From: DATFVA01 sp963721075
GTDB taxonomy: Bacteria; Bacteroidota; Ignavibacteria; Ignavibacteriales; Ignavibacteriaceae
NCBI GenBank assembly: GCA_963721075.1
Contig: CAVRHV010000019.1
Coordinates: 62,001 to 126,000 of the forward strand
Reading direction: 5' to 3'
Length of the DNA: 64,000 bases
Shown here: positions 37,113-45,074 of the stretch, in pieces
How positions within the stretch are numbered: the first letter of the stretch is position 1
How the letters are laid out: each line of letters starts with the position of its first letter
Position numbers and translations under genes: made by a program
Notes under the pieces: generated by a model
What the model saw: only the letters and a program-made list of their open reading frames with translations
Told to the model about the DNA's origin: nothing
Database searches by the model: none

Positions 37113-37802
37113 ATGAAGACATTAGGACTTATAGGCGGAACCACCTGGGTTTCAACAATTGATTATTACAAACTGATAAATAAACAGGTCAATGAAAAAC
37201 TGGGCGGATTAAATTCGGCAAGGATACTGCTTTATTCAGTGAACTTTGCCGAGTTCAATCCACCCACTGACCCGGCAGAGTGGGGAAGTCTTACCGGAAA
37301 ATTCATCGAAATAGCGACGACATTGGAGAAAGCCGGCGCTGAATGTATTGTGTTCTGTGCAAATACTCCCCATCTTATATCCGATTCTGTGCAGCAAAAA
37401 ATTGATATTCCAATAATTCATATTGCAGAGGAAACTGCAAAAGCTGCAGCAAAAGCTAAAGTTAAGGAAGTCGGACTGCTTGGTACAAGAATTACGATGG
37501 AACAGTCATTTTATAAGGACAAGCTTCTTAAATATGGTATTAATACAATAATACCTGAATATGAAGAAAGATGTTTTATACATTCTTCAATTCTTGATGA
37601 GATGGCAAAGGATATCTTTAAGCAGGAGACACGTGAGAGATATTTGAAAATAATAAATTCACTTGTGGAAGATGGGGCAGAGGCCGTGGTACTGGGATGT
37701 ACGGAAATCCCTATCCTGATCAAACAGAACGATTCGCCGGTACCGCTTTTTGATACAACATTAATCCATGCTTCCGCTATAGTGGACTTTGCTCTGAAGT
37801 AG
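37113..37802 (+). CDS. Aspartate/glutamate racemase family protein
   Basis: A 229-residue protein of the PLP-independent amino-acid racemase family. The two catalytic cysteines are visible in FCANTPH (about residue 82) and GCTEIP (about residue 195). The N-terminal GLIGGTTWVSTIDYYK loop is typical of the YgeA/aspartate racemase group. It probably interconverts L- and D-aspartate or a related amino acid in the cytosol. The downstream carboxymuconolactone decarboxylase-like gene is close and may share its transcript. Confidence 0.88.
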   Translation: MKTLGLIGGTTWVSTIDYYKLINKQVNEKLGGLNSARILLYSVNFAEFNPPTDPAEWGSLTGKFIEIATTLEKAGAECIVFCANTPHLISDSVQQKIDIPIIHIAEETAKAAAKAKVKEVGLLGTRITMEQSFYKDKLLKYGINTIIPEYEERCFIHSSILDEMAKDIFKQETRERYLKIINSLVEDGAEAVVLGCTEIPILIKQNDSPVPLFDTTLIHASAIVDFALK

Positions 37803-37850
37803 AACCGAAAATCGATTTATATTAAAAAAGAAACTAAGGACATATAGAAA

Positions 37851-38174
37851 ATGAATGATCAAAAAAATTTACTTAGCAATGCTTTCCAGGTTTTTATGAA
37901 TGAAGCCCCTAAACAGGCTGAAACATGGCTGGAGATGGTCAAAGGATTGGATAAGGCAAGTGCACTGGATAAAAAGACTGAAGAACTGGCATACCTGGCT
38001 GTTCTGGCCGCACTGAAGCTGGAAAGCGGTATTCCTTTTCATGTACAGTCAGCGAAAAAAGCCGGTGCTTCACGTGCGGAAGTAATCAGTGCGGTACTTG
38101 TAGGACTTCCACCAGCGGGACATAGTGTTATTCAGGTCCTGCCGGCGGTTATTAGTGCATACGATAATGAATAA
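37851..38174 (+). CDS. Carboxymuconolactone decarboxylase-like protein without the CxxC pair
   Basis: A 107-residue single-domain protein with the AhpD/CMD fold: KTEELAYLAVLAALKLESG, the His in PFHVQSAKKAGAS, and AVLVGLPPAGHSVIQVLPA. Peroxidase members have a CxxC before the His; here the corresponding positions are non-Cys, so the redox function of AhpD is unlikely. The actual reaction is unknown. It ends 34 bases from a convergent regulator gene. Confidence 0.82.
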   Translation: MNDQKNLLSNAFQVFMNEAPKQAETWLEMVKGLDKASALDKKTEELAYLAVLAALKLESGIPFHVQSAKKAGASRAEVISAVLVGLPPAGHSVIQVLPAVISAYDNE

Positions 38175-38208
38175 ATTCTAAAAAAAGTAATACCGTAGGG
38201 ATCAAGGT

Positions 38209-39603
38209 CTACTTTATTTCGAATTTTCTCATTTTTCTCCATAAGGTGGAAGGATTAATATTAAGTTCTTTTGCAGCAGCCTTTTTATTCCATTTATTTT
38301 TTTCAAGGGTCATGAGTATCAATTCCTTTTCCGTATCCATTAGGTTCTTCCTGATCTGTGTTGAAACCGGTATCGAAGTCTGAACCCTTTTCTCCCGTAT
38401 GCTTTTTGGCAGGTGATCTGTCTGAATTATACTGCCAGTGCATAGAATAAAACAATGTTCAATTACATTTTCAAGCTCACGTATATTACCCGGCCATTCA
38501 TATTCCGATAACAAGTCATAAGCAGAAGAAGAAAATTGTCTTACCGACTTACCGAATTTTTCATTAAAATGATCGATGAAATGACTGACCAGCAGAGGGA
38601 GATCATCTTTTCTTTCTTTTAACGACGGCAGCTGAATATTTATTATATTTATTCTGTAAAAAAGGTCTTTCCTGAATCTTCCTTCGAGTATTTCCTTTTT
38701 AAGATCTTTATTAGTCGCAGCTATTAACCTGGCTTCCATCTTAATACTTTTCGTGCCTCCGACCCGTTCAAATTCTCTTGTCTCGAGAACACGCAGAAGC
38801 TTCGTCTGAACTGCTAATGACAGATCTCCTATCTCATCAAGGAAAAGCGTTCCACCCTTCGCCAATTCAAATCTCCCAATCTTGGTTCTGATGGCTCCCG
38901 TAAAAGCACCTTTCTCATGTCCGAACAATTCACTTTCAATTAATGATTCAACAAACGCACTGCAGTTTACCGCCATGAAAACTTCTGTCCGCCTGGGACT
39001 CCGAAGATGAATTGCTCTGGCTGCCAGTTCTTTGCCCGTACCGCTTTCGCCCGTTAATAAGACGGAACTATCAGTTTGTGCAACACTCTCCAGCACCGAT
39101 ATTATTTTTTTTAGCTCTTTATTCTTACCAATAATATTCTCATAGCTATATCGTTCATCAAGATGAGCAGACAGGTTCTTAATTTCCGATATGTCAATAA
39201 ACGTCTCAACTGCGCCAATTTTTTCATTCTTATTATTAAGGAGAATCGCAGAATTTATCCGGATTGGTACCTTATTACCACTCTTCTGAACGATCTCAAG
39301 TTCATTACCGATAGTTGATTTCCCCTTATTCATAGTTTGTTCCATATGACAGCCGTTCCTGCACAGATTCGAAGCAAAAATATTCCAGCATTTATTGCCT
39401 ATAGCGTCTTCTTTTTTATAGCCGGTTATCTTTTCAGCTGAGTTGTTGAACGCAGTAATATTCCATTCATTATCAATAGTAAACGTACCTTCAATGTTAC
39501 TATTGAAAATGGCTTCAAACTTATTTTTCTGATCAATCAATTCCTGAGTTTTTGCGGCAAGGTTCTCGGAAAGAGATAACATAGTATTTCTGGCTTCACT
39601 CAT
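38209..39603 (-). CDS. PAS-containing sigma-54-dependent activator (first)
   Basis: A 464-residue NtrC-family activator. Residues about 25-145 hold a PAS domain with the cysteine pattern C-x8-C-x3-C (in CWNIFASNLCRNGC). The AAA+ domain follows, with GESGTGKE (Walker A), EKGAFTGA (the sigma-54 contact loop) and FLDEIGDL (Walker B). The C-terminal helix-turn-helix is of Fis type (ELNINPSTLWRKMRKF). I chose ATG 39603 because GGGGAGG lies 4 bases upstream; the longer frame starts in noncoding DNA. It probably controls the divergent radical SAM/NifX-like operon through boxes at 39639-39697. Confidence 0.9.
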   Translation of the reverse strand: MSEARNTMLSLSENLAAKTQELIDQKNKFEAIFNSNIEGTFTIDNEWNITAFNNSAEKITGYKKEDAIGNKCWNIFASNLCRNGCHMEQTMNKGKSTIGNELEIVQKSGNKVPIRINSAILLNNKNEKIGAVETFIDISEIKNLSAHLDERYSYENIIGKNKELKKIISVLESVAQTDSSVLLTGESGTGKELAARAIHLRSPRRTEVFMAVNCSAFVESLIESELFGHEKGAFTGAIRTKIGRFELAKGGTLFLDEIGDLSLAVQTKLLRVLETREFERVGGTKSIKMEARLIAATNKDLKKEILEGRFRKDLFYRINIINIQLPSLKERKDDLPLLVSHFIDHFNEKFGKSVRQFSSSAYDLLSEYEWPGNIRELENVIEHCFILCTGSIIQTDHLPKSIREKRVQTSIPVSTQIRKNLMDTEKELILMTLEKNKWNKKAAAKELNINPSTLWRKMRKFEIK

Positions 39604-39638
39604 AGTACCTCCCCAAATAATAATTATACTTGTTGTAA

Positions 39639-39697
39639 TATTGCAATACCATTGCAGTAAATCAATGCCATGTAAAATAATATTGCAATAGTGCAAT
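39639..39697. promoter_or_regulatory. Paired TATTGCAATA palindromes, likely activator sites
   Basis: The 10-bp palindrome TATTGCAATA occurs at 39639-39648 and 39681-39690, exactly 42 bases apart, about four helical turns. Each copy is followed by a half-site (ATTGCA at 39651 and TGCAAT at 39692). They lie 60-110 bases upstream of a sigma-54-like promoter and beside an NtrC-family gene, where enhancer sites are expected. Confidence 0.6.
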
Positions 39698-39747
39698 CCT
39701 ACACACTTAAAAACCCTTAAATATTGACCATTTCCAATAAATATTAT

Positions 39748-39763
39748 TGGCATTTCTATTGGG
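39748..39763 (+). promoter_or_regulatory. Sigma-54-like promoter candidate
   Basis: TGGCA at 39748-39752 is followed after six bases by TTGG, so the -24 element is good, while the -12 element has GG rather than the usual GC. The spacing matches the sigma-54 rule. A start site near 39775 would precede the radical SAM gene. The same variant (TGGCA-N6-TTGG) recurs at 52206-52221. Confidence 0.5.
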
Positions 39764-39779
39764 TAGAGAAATAAAAAAA

Positions 39780-40823
39780 ATGAGGTGCAGCTTGAGAGTC
39801 AGTCCATTAGTATGGTTAAACAGCAAATTTGAATTGTTCAGCCGGAAATTAGAAAACAGTCTTCTGTCTAACAAACTTCTGAAATGCAGAGTTGTGTATG
39901 GTCCTGCCTATTCGAGAAGGCTGGGAATGGTAATTGGGATAAATAATGTCAAACCCGGTACATGCTCCTATAACTGCATCTATTGTCCTTCCGGCAAAAC
40001 ATCGCATAATACGGTCTGTACTGATAATTGCATAACTCCCTATACGCTTTATGCTTCTGTAAAATATAAACTGAATGAATTGAAAAAAGCAGGAAGGAAT
40101 ATAGACTATATCCTCTTTTACGGAAGCGGTGACTGCTGCCTTGACTCCCTGTTATCAAAAGAAATTCTGCTAATAAGGGAATTTGGTTATAAGGTTGCAG
40201 TGTTTACAAATGCCGCACTGTTATGGAACTCCACGATCCAGGAAAACTTAAAGTTTGCCGACTATGTTTCTGTAAAAATTGATACCGTAAATGAAAATAC
40301 CTGGCTCAAGATAAACCGTCCTCATGTAAGATTGAAATACGATCATATACTTGAAGGAATAAAGGAATTTGCAGATTCTTTTAAGGGTACAATTACAACA
40401 GAAACTACTTTCATAAAAAACGTTAATGACAATGCCGATGAGGTGATGGAATTAGGTAAATATTTAAAAACCTTCAAACGTCACGCTTCATATTTTATGA
40501 CACCTGTTTATCCGCCCCTGGAAAGCTATGCCGTTTCTCCTGAAGAGAAAACGCTAAGTATGTTATCCGAGACCATCAGGAATAAAGTTCCCGATTCCTT
40601 TATGCTGTGCTGTCCTGAAAAGGATGAGTTTATTGCCTCTGAAGATTTTGAGAACGAATTACTTGGGCTGCTTGCACTTCACCCCGTCAGTGAAAACGCA
40701 GTTACTCAATTTGCCGAGGTCAATAGTAAAAAACATGAACTTGACGAAATGCTTGAGGGAGGAAGAATTGTACCTGTTGAATTTAATGGTAAGAAATTTT
40801 TGACATTATACGGGGCTGTATAG
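39780..40823 (+). CDS. Radical SAM protein (first paralogue)
   Basis: A protein of about 347 residues with the radical SAM cluster motif CSYNCIYCP (C-x3-C-x2-C) about 60-70 residues in, after VYGPAYSRRLGMVIGIN. It resembles the COG0731-type radical SAM proteins found with anaerobic NifX-like clusters. It is longer at the N terminus than the paralogue at 41755. The start is uncertain: ATG 39780 is used because an upstream TTG (39747) would overlap the sigma-54-like promoter, but TTG 39792, behind GAGGTG, is also possible. It is the first gene of a nine- to eleven-gene run. The substrate is unknown. Confidence 0.82.
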   Translation: MRCSLRVSPLVWLNSKFELFSRKLENSLLSNKLLKCRVVYGPAYSRRLGMVIGINNVKPGTCSYNCIYCPSGKTSHNTVCTDNCITPYTLYASVKYKLNELKKAGRNIDYILFYGSGDCCLDSLLSKEILLIREFGYKVAVFTNAALLWNSTIQENLKFADYVSVKIDTVNENTWLKINRPHVRLKYDHILEGIKEFADSFKGTITTETTFIKNVNDNADEVMELGKYLKTFKRHASYFMTPVYPPLESYAVSPEEKTLSMLSETIRNKVPDSFMLCCPEKDEFIASEDFENELLGLLALHPVSENAVTQFAEVNSKKHELDEMLEGGRIVPVEFNGKKFLTLYGAV

Positions 40824-41243
40824 ATGGAACCATCAGATAATTATGCTGAAATATCTTTTCAAATTAAGCCGTATGATATTGACGCAGCAGGTCATGTAAA
40901 TAATGCAGTATATATAAACTGGCTGGAAGACCTTCGGGTTAAATTATTCAGCGATATTGTACCCCTTGAATCATTGGCAAAGAAGAATATTTTCCTGGTT
41001 GTCGCATCGACAAAAATAAAATACAAAGCTCCTTTGTACCTATATGATAATCCCGAAGGAATACTAAAGATCGATAATCATTATAAAGGCATATGGTACC
41101 TCTCGGCAAGATTTATTCTCGGGCATCAGGTTATCGCGGAAGCAGAACAAAAATGCGTGCTGATTGACGGAAAGAATAATAAGATGCTTAAAGAAGTTGT
41201 ATCTGCATACAAAGAAAAGGAATATGAAATTAATAGATGTTAA
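40824..41243 (+). CDS. Acyl-CoA thioesterase-like hotdog protein
   Basis: A 139-residue protein of the 4HBT hotdog family, seen in the signature DIDAAGHVNNAVYINWLED at about residues 15-33. Members hydrolyse acyl-CoA or acyl-ACP thioesters, often of small aromatic or short acyl groups. The ATG follows the radical SAM stop codon directly, so it belongs to that operon. Its link to redox/metal proteins is not explained by family knowledge. Confidence 0.85.
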   Translation: MEPSDNYAEISFQIKPYDIDAAGHVNNAVYINWLEDLRVKLFSDIVPLESLAKKNIFLVVASTKIKYKAPLYLYDNPEGILKIDNHYKGIWYLSARFILGHQVIAEAEQKCVLIDGKNNKMLKEVVSAYKEKEYEINRC

Positions 41244-41284
41244 TCCACGGGTATATATAAATCTTAAACAAGTAAGGGACCTCG

Positions 41285-41731
41285 ATGAAAGAAAAAGTGA
41301 AAATTGGAATTATCATATGCGACAGGTATGCATCCTGTTCAGGGGGGAAATGCTTCCGGGCAATGAAAAAAAGGGAAGGTGCTTTCGATATTTATAAGGA
41401 TAAAGATGTCGAACTTGTCGGTTACACCACATGCGGAGGATGTCCGGGCGGTAACATAGAGTATGCACCGGAAGAAATGAAAAAGAACGGAGCTGATGTA
41501 ATACATTTTGCAACGGGAATGCTTGTTGGCTTCCCCCCATGTATTTATATCGATTATTTCAGGAAATATATCCAAAGCCGGTTCAACCTGAAGGTCGTAG
41601 TAGGAACTCACCCTGTACCGGAGAAATATTACATGGCACATTTGAAATGTAATACAGGCAATATTCCCAGCTGGAATGAACTTATGCAGCCTGTACTTAA
41701 AGATAAAAACTTACGTGTGGCTTATAATTAG
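41285..41731 (+). CDS. CGGC domain-containing protein
   Basis: A 148-residue protein with several conserved cysteines: CDRYASCSGGKCFRA near the N terminus and TTCGGCPGGNIEYAPEEM, the motif that names the family. Such proteins are thought to bind a metal, usually in anaerobes. A GMLVGFPPCIYIDY segment supplies another Cys. It lies between the two radical SAM genes, so a role in metal or cluster chemistry is plausible. Confidence 0.85.
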   Translation: MKEKVKIGIIICDRYASCSGGKCFRAMKKREGAFDIYKDKDVELVGYTTCGGCPGGNIEYAPEEMKKNGADVIHFATGMLVGFPPCIYIDYFRKYIQSRFNLKVVVGTHPVPEKYYMAHLKCNTGNIPSWNELMQPVLKDKNLRVAYN

Positions 41732-41754
41732 ATTGGGATGGAAGTGAAATAAAA

Positions 41755-42687
41755 ATGATTGTGTTTGGACCAATACCGTCACGTAGATTAGGGAGAAGCC
41801 TGGGAATTAATAACATCCCTCCGAAAACATGCAGTTATTCATGTGTTTATTGCCAGGTGGGAAGAACCAGCTCACTTACAATCAAAAGAAAATCTTTTTT
41901 TGATCCCGAAGACATATACAAAGAAACTGCTCTAAAAATAAAACTACTGGAAGATAAGGGTGAAAAAATAGACTATATAACTTTTGTGCCGGATGGTGAA
42001 CCAACATTAGATATTAATTTAGGTACATCCATTAAACTGCTGAAAGAATTCGGGATAAAAATAGCTGTAATCACAAACGGTTCAATGTTATGGGACGATA
42101 CGGTAAAAAAGGATTTGATTAATGCTGACCTTATTTCACTTAAAATTGATTCAGTATTCAGGGGGATATGGAAAAAAATAAACCGACCACATGGGGAACT
42201 TAAGCTAAATAATATTACAAGAGGGATCCTGGAATTTTCCGGCTCCTTCCAGGGGACGCTATATACTGAATCAATGCTGGTTGAGGCACTTAACGATACT
42301 GTCGAATCTCTTTATTTAACAGCCGACTTTATTAAGAATTTGCGACCTGCAAAAGCATATTTACTTGTACCAACAAGGCCGCCCGCTGAAGAGAATACGA
42401 ACGCACCTCATATGAACATCAGGAACACAGCGCTTCAAATATTCAGAAGTAAAATTGAGGATTCCTTTATAATCGACTACGATGAAGGAAATCACTTCAG
42501 TTTTACAGCTGAAGCTAAGAAGGAACTGCTGGATATACTCTCCGTTCATCCAATGAGAAAGAAGACTGTTGAAGATTATCTGAATGAGGCCGATTTATCG
42601 TGGGATATAATAAAAACCCTGATCGGCGAGGATATTATAAGGGCCGAAGAATATTCGGGAGAAACTTTTTACGTAAAAAATAATTAG
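41755..42687 (+). CDS. Radical SAM protein (second paralogue)
   Basis: A 310-residue radical SAM enzyme with CSYSCVYC at about residues 25-32, after MIVFGPIPSRRLGRSLGIN. A typical DGEPTLD segment follows. It is related along its length to the product of 39780-40823, including VSVKID/ISLKID and INRPH. The C-terminal winged-helix-like segment is seen in COG0731 relatives. It is preceded by a CGGC gene and followed by a DUF5320-like gene, a neighbourhood common in strict anaerobes. Confidence 0.9.
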   Translation: MIVFGPIPSRRLGRSLGINNIPPKTCSYSCVYCQVGRTSSLTIKRKSFFDPEDIYKETALKIKLLEDKGEKIDYITFVPDGEPTLDINLGTSIKLLKEFGIKIAVITNGSMLWDDTVKKDLINADLISLKIDSVFRGIWKKINRPHGELKLNNITRGILEFSGSFQGTLYTESMLVEALNDTVESLYLTADFIKNLRPAKAYLLVPTRPPAEENTNAPHMNIRNTALQIFRSKIEDSFIIDYDEGNHFSFTAEAKKELLDILSVHPMRKKTVEDYLNEADLSWDIIKTLIGEDIIRAEEYSGETFYVKNN

Positions 42688-42696
42688 GAGGTTATT

Positions 42697-42897
42697 ATGC
42701 CTGATTTTGACGGAACAGGTCCGGAAGGGAAGGGTCCTTCAACCGGAAGAAAAAGAGGGAAATGTCGGGGATCTTCAAGTGAACCGAACAAAAAGGATGA
42801 TGGTCCGGGTTCAGGAAGGAGATTTGGTTTCCGATGGGGAGGTAGAAATAACAGAAATGACAGAGAGCGAGGAGGCAAGGGATCAGGACGAAAGTGA
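42697..42897 (+). CDS. Small Gly/Arg-rich DUF5320-like protein
   Basis: A 66-residue protein that starts MPDFDGTGPEGKGPSTGRKR, the typical opening of DUF5320-type proteins, and continues as a Gly-, Arg- and Asn-rich tail. A strong Shine-Dalgarno sequence (AGGAGG at 42687-42692) supports the start. Such proteins are usually encoded next to NifX/dinitrogenase-cofactor-like proteins in anaerobes; the function is unknown. Here the next two genes are of that family. Confidence 0.78.
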   Translation: MPDFDGTGPEGKGPSTGRKRGKCRGSSSEPNKKDDGPGSGRRFGFRWGGRNNRNDRERGGKGSGRK

Positions 42898-42906
42898 GGC
42901 AAACAA

Positions 42907-43311
42907 ATGGTAATAGCAGTTACAACAAATGCACCGGTACTTAATTCTGAGATTTCTCAAAACTTCGGGAGATGTGCTTTTTTCATCCTTTTCGATGAAG
43001 ATAATAACAGTACGGAAGTAGTCAGGAATCCTTTTTCAAATACGATGGGAGTGGGGGCGGGCGTTCAGCTTGCCCGCCTTCTTATAGATAAAAAAGCAGA
43101 ATCAGTTATAACTAACCGAATGGGTGCAGGCCCGTTCAGATTATTAGTGTCTGCAAATGTAGAAGTTTATCAATGCGCTGGACTGACAGCCATAAAGGCA
43201 GTTGAGCTTTTAACTAAAAATGAACTGCCTTCACTTAATATGCCGGATATATCCGACAGAGGTAAATCCAGAAATCGTTATGGGAATAATTTCAAAGATC
43301 AGTTTAAGTAA
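42907..43311 (+). CDS. NifX/dinitrogenase-cofactor-like (orange protein-like) protein 1
   Basis: A 134-residue protein with the DIMC/NifX fold: NSEISQNFGRCAFFILFDED, then NPFSNTMGVGAGVQLARLL and the loop VITNRMGAGPFRLL. Members bind small metal clusters, such as the FeMo-cofactor precursor or the Mo-Cu cluster of orange protein. It is the first of three tandem family members here. The metal cannot be deduced from sequence. Confidence 0.88.
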   Translation: MVIAVTTNAPVLNSEISQNFGRCAFFILFDEDNNSTEVVRNPFSNTMGVGAGVQLARLLIDKKAESVITNRMGAGPFRLLVSANVEVYQCAGLTAIKAVELLTKNELPSLNMPDISDRGKSRNRYGNNFKDQFK

Positions 43312-43329
43312 TAAAAGAATGGATTAGAA

Positions 43330-43647
43330 ATGAGAATAGCCGTTCCCTCCATGGGTGGAGAAAAAAAATCTGCTGTGAGCACTACTTTAGGACGATGCAG
43401 ATTTATTATGATATATAATTCTGTCACAGGCAAGTATTCTGCAATTCCTAATCCGGGAGTATCCTTAATGGATGGTTCCGGGATAAAAGCTGTAGAGACT
43501 ATTGTTCAATCGCATGCGGATATCGTTCTAACCAAAGAGGTAGGTGTAAAAGCATATTCAGCTCTGGCGAAAGAACGGGTAGCTGTTATGCTTATAAATA
43601 CGGAGACTTCAGTTGATGAAGTTGTCAAGAAATATTTAAAAAAATAG
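43330..43647 (+). CDS. NifX/dinitrogenase-cofactor-like protein 2
   Basis: A 105-residue protein of the same fold: TTLGRCRFIMIYN, the loop NPGVSLMDGSGIKAVETIVQ, and VLTKEVGVKAYSAL. It begins 18 bases after the first NifX-like gene. The length is near the minimal domain. It may form a heteromer with its neighbours or act as a carrier of a metal cluster. Confidence 0.87.
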   Translation: MRIAVPSMGGEKKSAVSTTLGRCRFIMIYNSVTGKYSAIPNPGVSLMDGSGIKAVETIVQSHADIVLTKEVGVKAYSALAKERVAVMLINTETSVDEVVKKYLKK

Positions 43648-43658
43648 CAGGTGAAATA

Positions 43659-44204
43659 TTGTACGTACCTTCGAAAATATTCTTCACAAAAGGGGTTGGG
43701 AGACATAAAGATTATCTCAGTTCATTTGAACTTGCTCTCAGGAACGCCGGAATTGAGATCTGCAACCTTGTTACGGTAAGCAGTATTTTTCCGCCAGGCT
43801 GTAAGAGGATCAGCAAAGAAGAAGGACTCAGGAATATTCAGCCCGGCCAGGTTACATTCGCAGTAATGGCGAGAAATTCTACTAATGAGCCTAACAGACT
43901 GATAGCTGCTTCAATAGGCGCAGCAATTCCCGCAGAAGATTCGCAATACGGTTATTTATCAGAATATCATCCTTTTGGTATAAAAGAAAAATTGGCTGGT
44001 GATTATTCAGAAGATCTTGCCGCACAGATGCTGGCCACAACCCTTGGAATTGATTTTGACTCTGATACGGACTGGAATGAAAGAGAACAGGTATTCAAAT
44101 TGTCAGGGAAAATCGTAAAGACTTTTAATATTACACAATCGGCAGAGGGTGACCGTACCGGTTTGTGGACAACGGTAATTGCAGCGGCCGTACTTCTACC
44201 CTGA
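43659..44204 (+). CDS. pdaD: Pyruvoyl-dependent arginine decarboxylase
   Basis: PdaD converts arginine to agmatine with a pyruvoyl cofactor made by self-cleavage. The 181-residue protein has the cleavage region LVTVSSIFPPGCK at about residues 34-46, with the Ser-Ser pair at which the chain is cut, and the conserved EPNRLIAASIGAAIP and GIKEK segments. The start is TTG 43659, twelve bases after the second NifX-like gene. Being embedded between redox/metal genes is unusual; it may supply agmatine or consume protons. Confidence 0.88.
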   Translation: MYVPSKIFFTKGVGRHKDYLSSFELALRNAGIEICNLVTVSSIFPPGCKRISKEEGLRNIQPGQVTFAVMARNSTNEPNRLIAASIGAAIPAEDSQYGYLSEYHPFGIKEKLAGDYSEDLAAQMLATTLGIDFDSDTDWNEREQVFKLSGKIVKTFNITQSAEGDRTGLWTTVIAAAVLLP

Positions 44205-44295
44205 GGTAATAGAATGAAATATTTGAAAGGGGAGGAAATTATCACAAAGAAGTACATAAGTTATTTTGATTTACTGATAATCAGAGGAGGAAAAA

Positions 44296-44562
44296 ATGGA
44301 TACTACATGTAAAAAAGCTTTTATCATAATATTTGGATTAACATCGTTTATATTTCTCGTCTTTGCATGGATTATGCTTGGCACTGAAAAAATCGGAGGG
44401 GGATGGTTTAATGGAATATTTGATGAGCTCAGCATAATGTGGCTTCCCACAATTCTCTACTTAATCGTAGGAGGAATTATTGATGTATATCTATTTAAAG
44501 GTTCGATGTTCAAATGCCGTGAAAATAAACCGTCCCCAACTATTATAAATAAACATGGTTAA
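44296..44562 (+). CDS. Small two-helix membrane protein
   Basis: An 88-residue protein with membrane helices at about residues 9-27 and 46-67 and a polar tail with one Cys. GGAGG lies just before the ATG. No family is recognised. It is six bases from the third NifX-like gene, so the two are probably co-translated. Confidence 0.65.
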   Translation: MDTTCKKAFIIIFGLTSFIFLVFAWIMLGTEKIGGGWFNGIFDELSIMWLPTILYLIVGGIIDVYLFKGSMFKCRENKPSPTIINKHG

Positions 44563-44568
44563 TGAAAA

Positions 44569-44949
44569 ATGCTGATACTAATCGGTTCTGATACAAATAA
44601 TCTGGAAGGTCCTGTTGCAAAAAGGTTTGGACATGCAAATTATTATATTCTTTTCAATTCTGAATCTCAAAGCTTCAATGCAATAGAAAATAATGAAGAA
44701 AGACACAGCCACAATAATCTTCGCGTTTTTATTAACAAAGGTGTTGAGATCTTTATCGTTGCTAATATTGGTCCATATGCTTTTGAAATTGTAAATACTG
44801 CTGACTCCAAAGTCTATCTTGCCAGGAAAATGTTGGTTAAAGATGCGATTGAAAAATATATGAAAGGTGAGCTGATGCAATTGGCAGAACCGACTATTCA
44901 AAGAAGTATTGAACATGGAGGGCATTCTCACAGACATCGACACAGATGA
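44569..44949 (+). CDS. NifX/dinitrogenase-cofactor-like protein 3 with His-rich tail
   Basis: A 126-residue NifX-like protein (GPVAKRFGHANYYILF, NKGVEIFIVANIGPYAFEI). The last residues are HGGHSHRHRHR, a likely metal-binding tail. This is the third member of the family in the operon. The tail would suit Ni, Zn, Cu or Co binding, but the metal is unknown. The Mrp ATPase gene follows after 125 bases. Confidence 0.85.
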   Translation: MLILIGSDTNNLEGPVAKRFGHANYYILFNSESQSFNAIENNEERHSHNNLRVFINKGVEIFIVANIGPYAFEIVNTADSKVYLARKMLVKDAIEKYMKGELMQLAEPTIQRSIEHGGHSHRHRHR

Positions 44950-45074
44950 GATCCGGTGAATCAAATATCAATTCAGATTACTACCCCAATGCCGCTTATT
45001 GAAACTGGTGTTGGTCAGATCATCTAAATAAATCATTGAGTTCAATTATCATTCAACTGGAATAGGAAATAATT

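Noticed and set aside
39681..39697. Possible sigma-54 site on the minus strand for the first activator (TGGCATTGATTTACTGC near 39654-39670)
   Set aside because: The distance between GG and GC is two bases too long for a sigma-54 promoter.
42707..42913. A second 68-residue frame in the DUF5320-like gene
   Set aside because: It is a shadow of the frame that starts with the family opening MPDFDGTGPEG and that has the strong ribosome site.
44214..44309. A 31-codon open frame upstream of the small membrane protein gene, starting ATG 44214
   Set aside because: It runs into the next gene's ribosome site and start codon, has no recognisable features, and could arise by chance.
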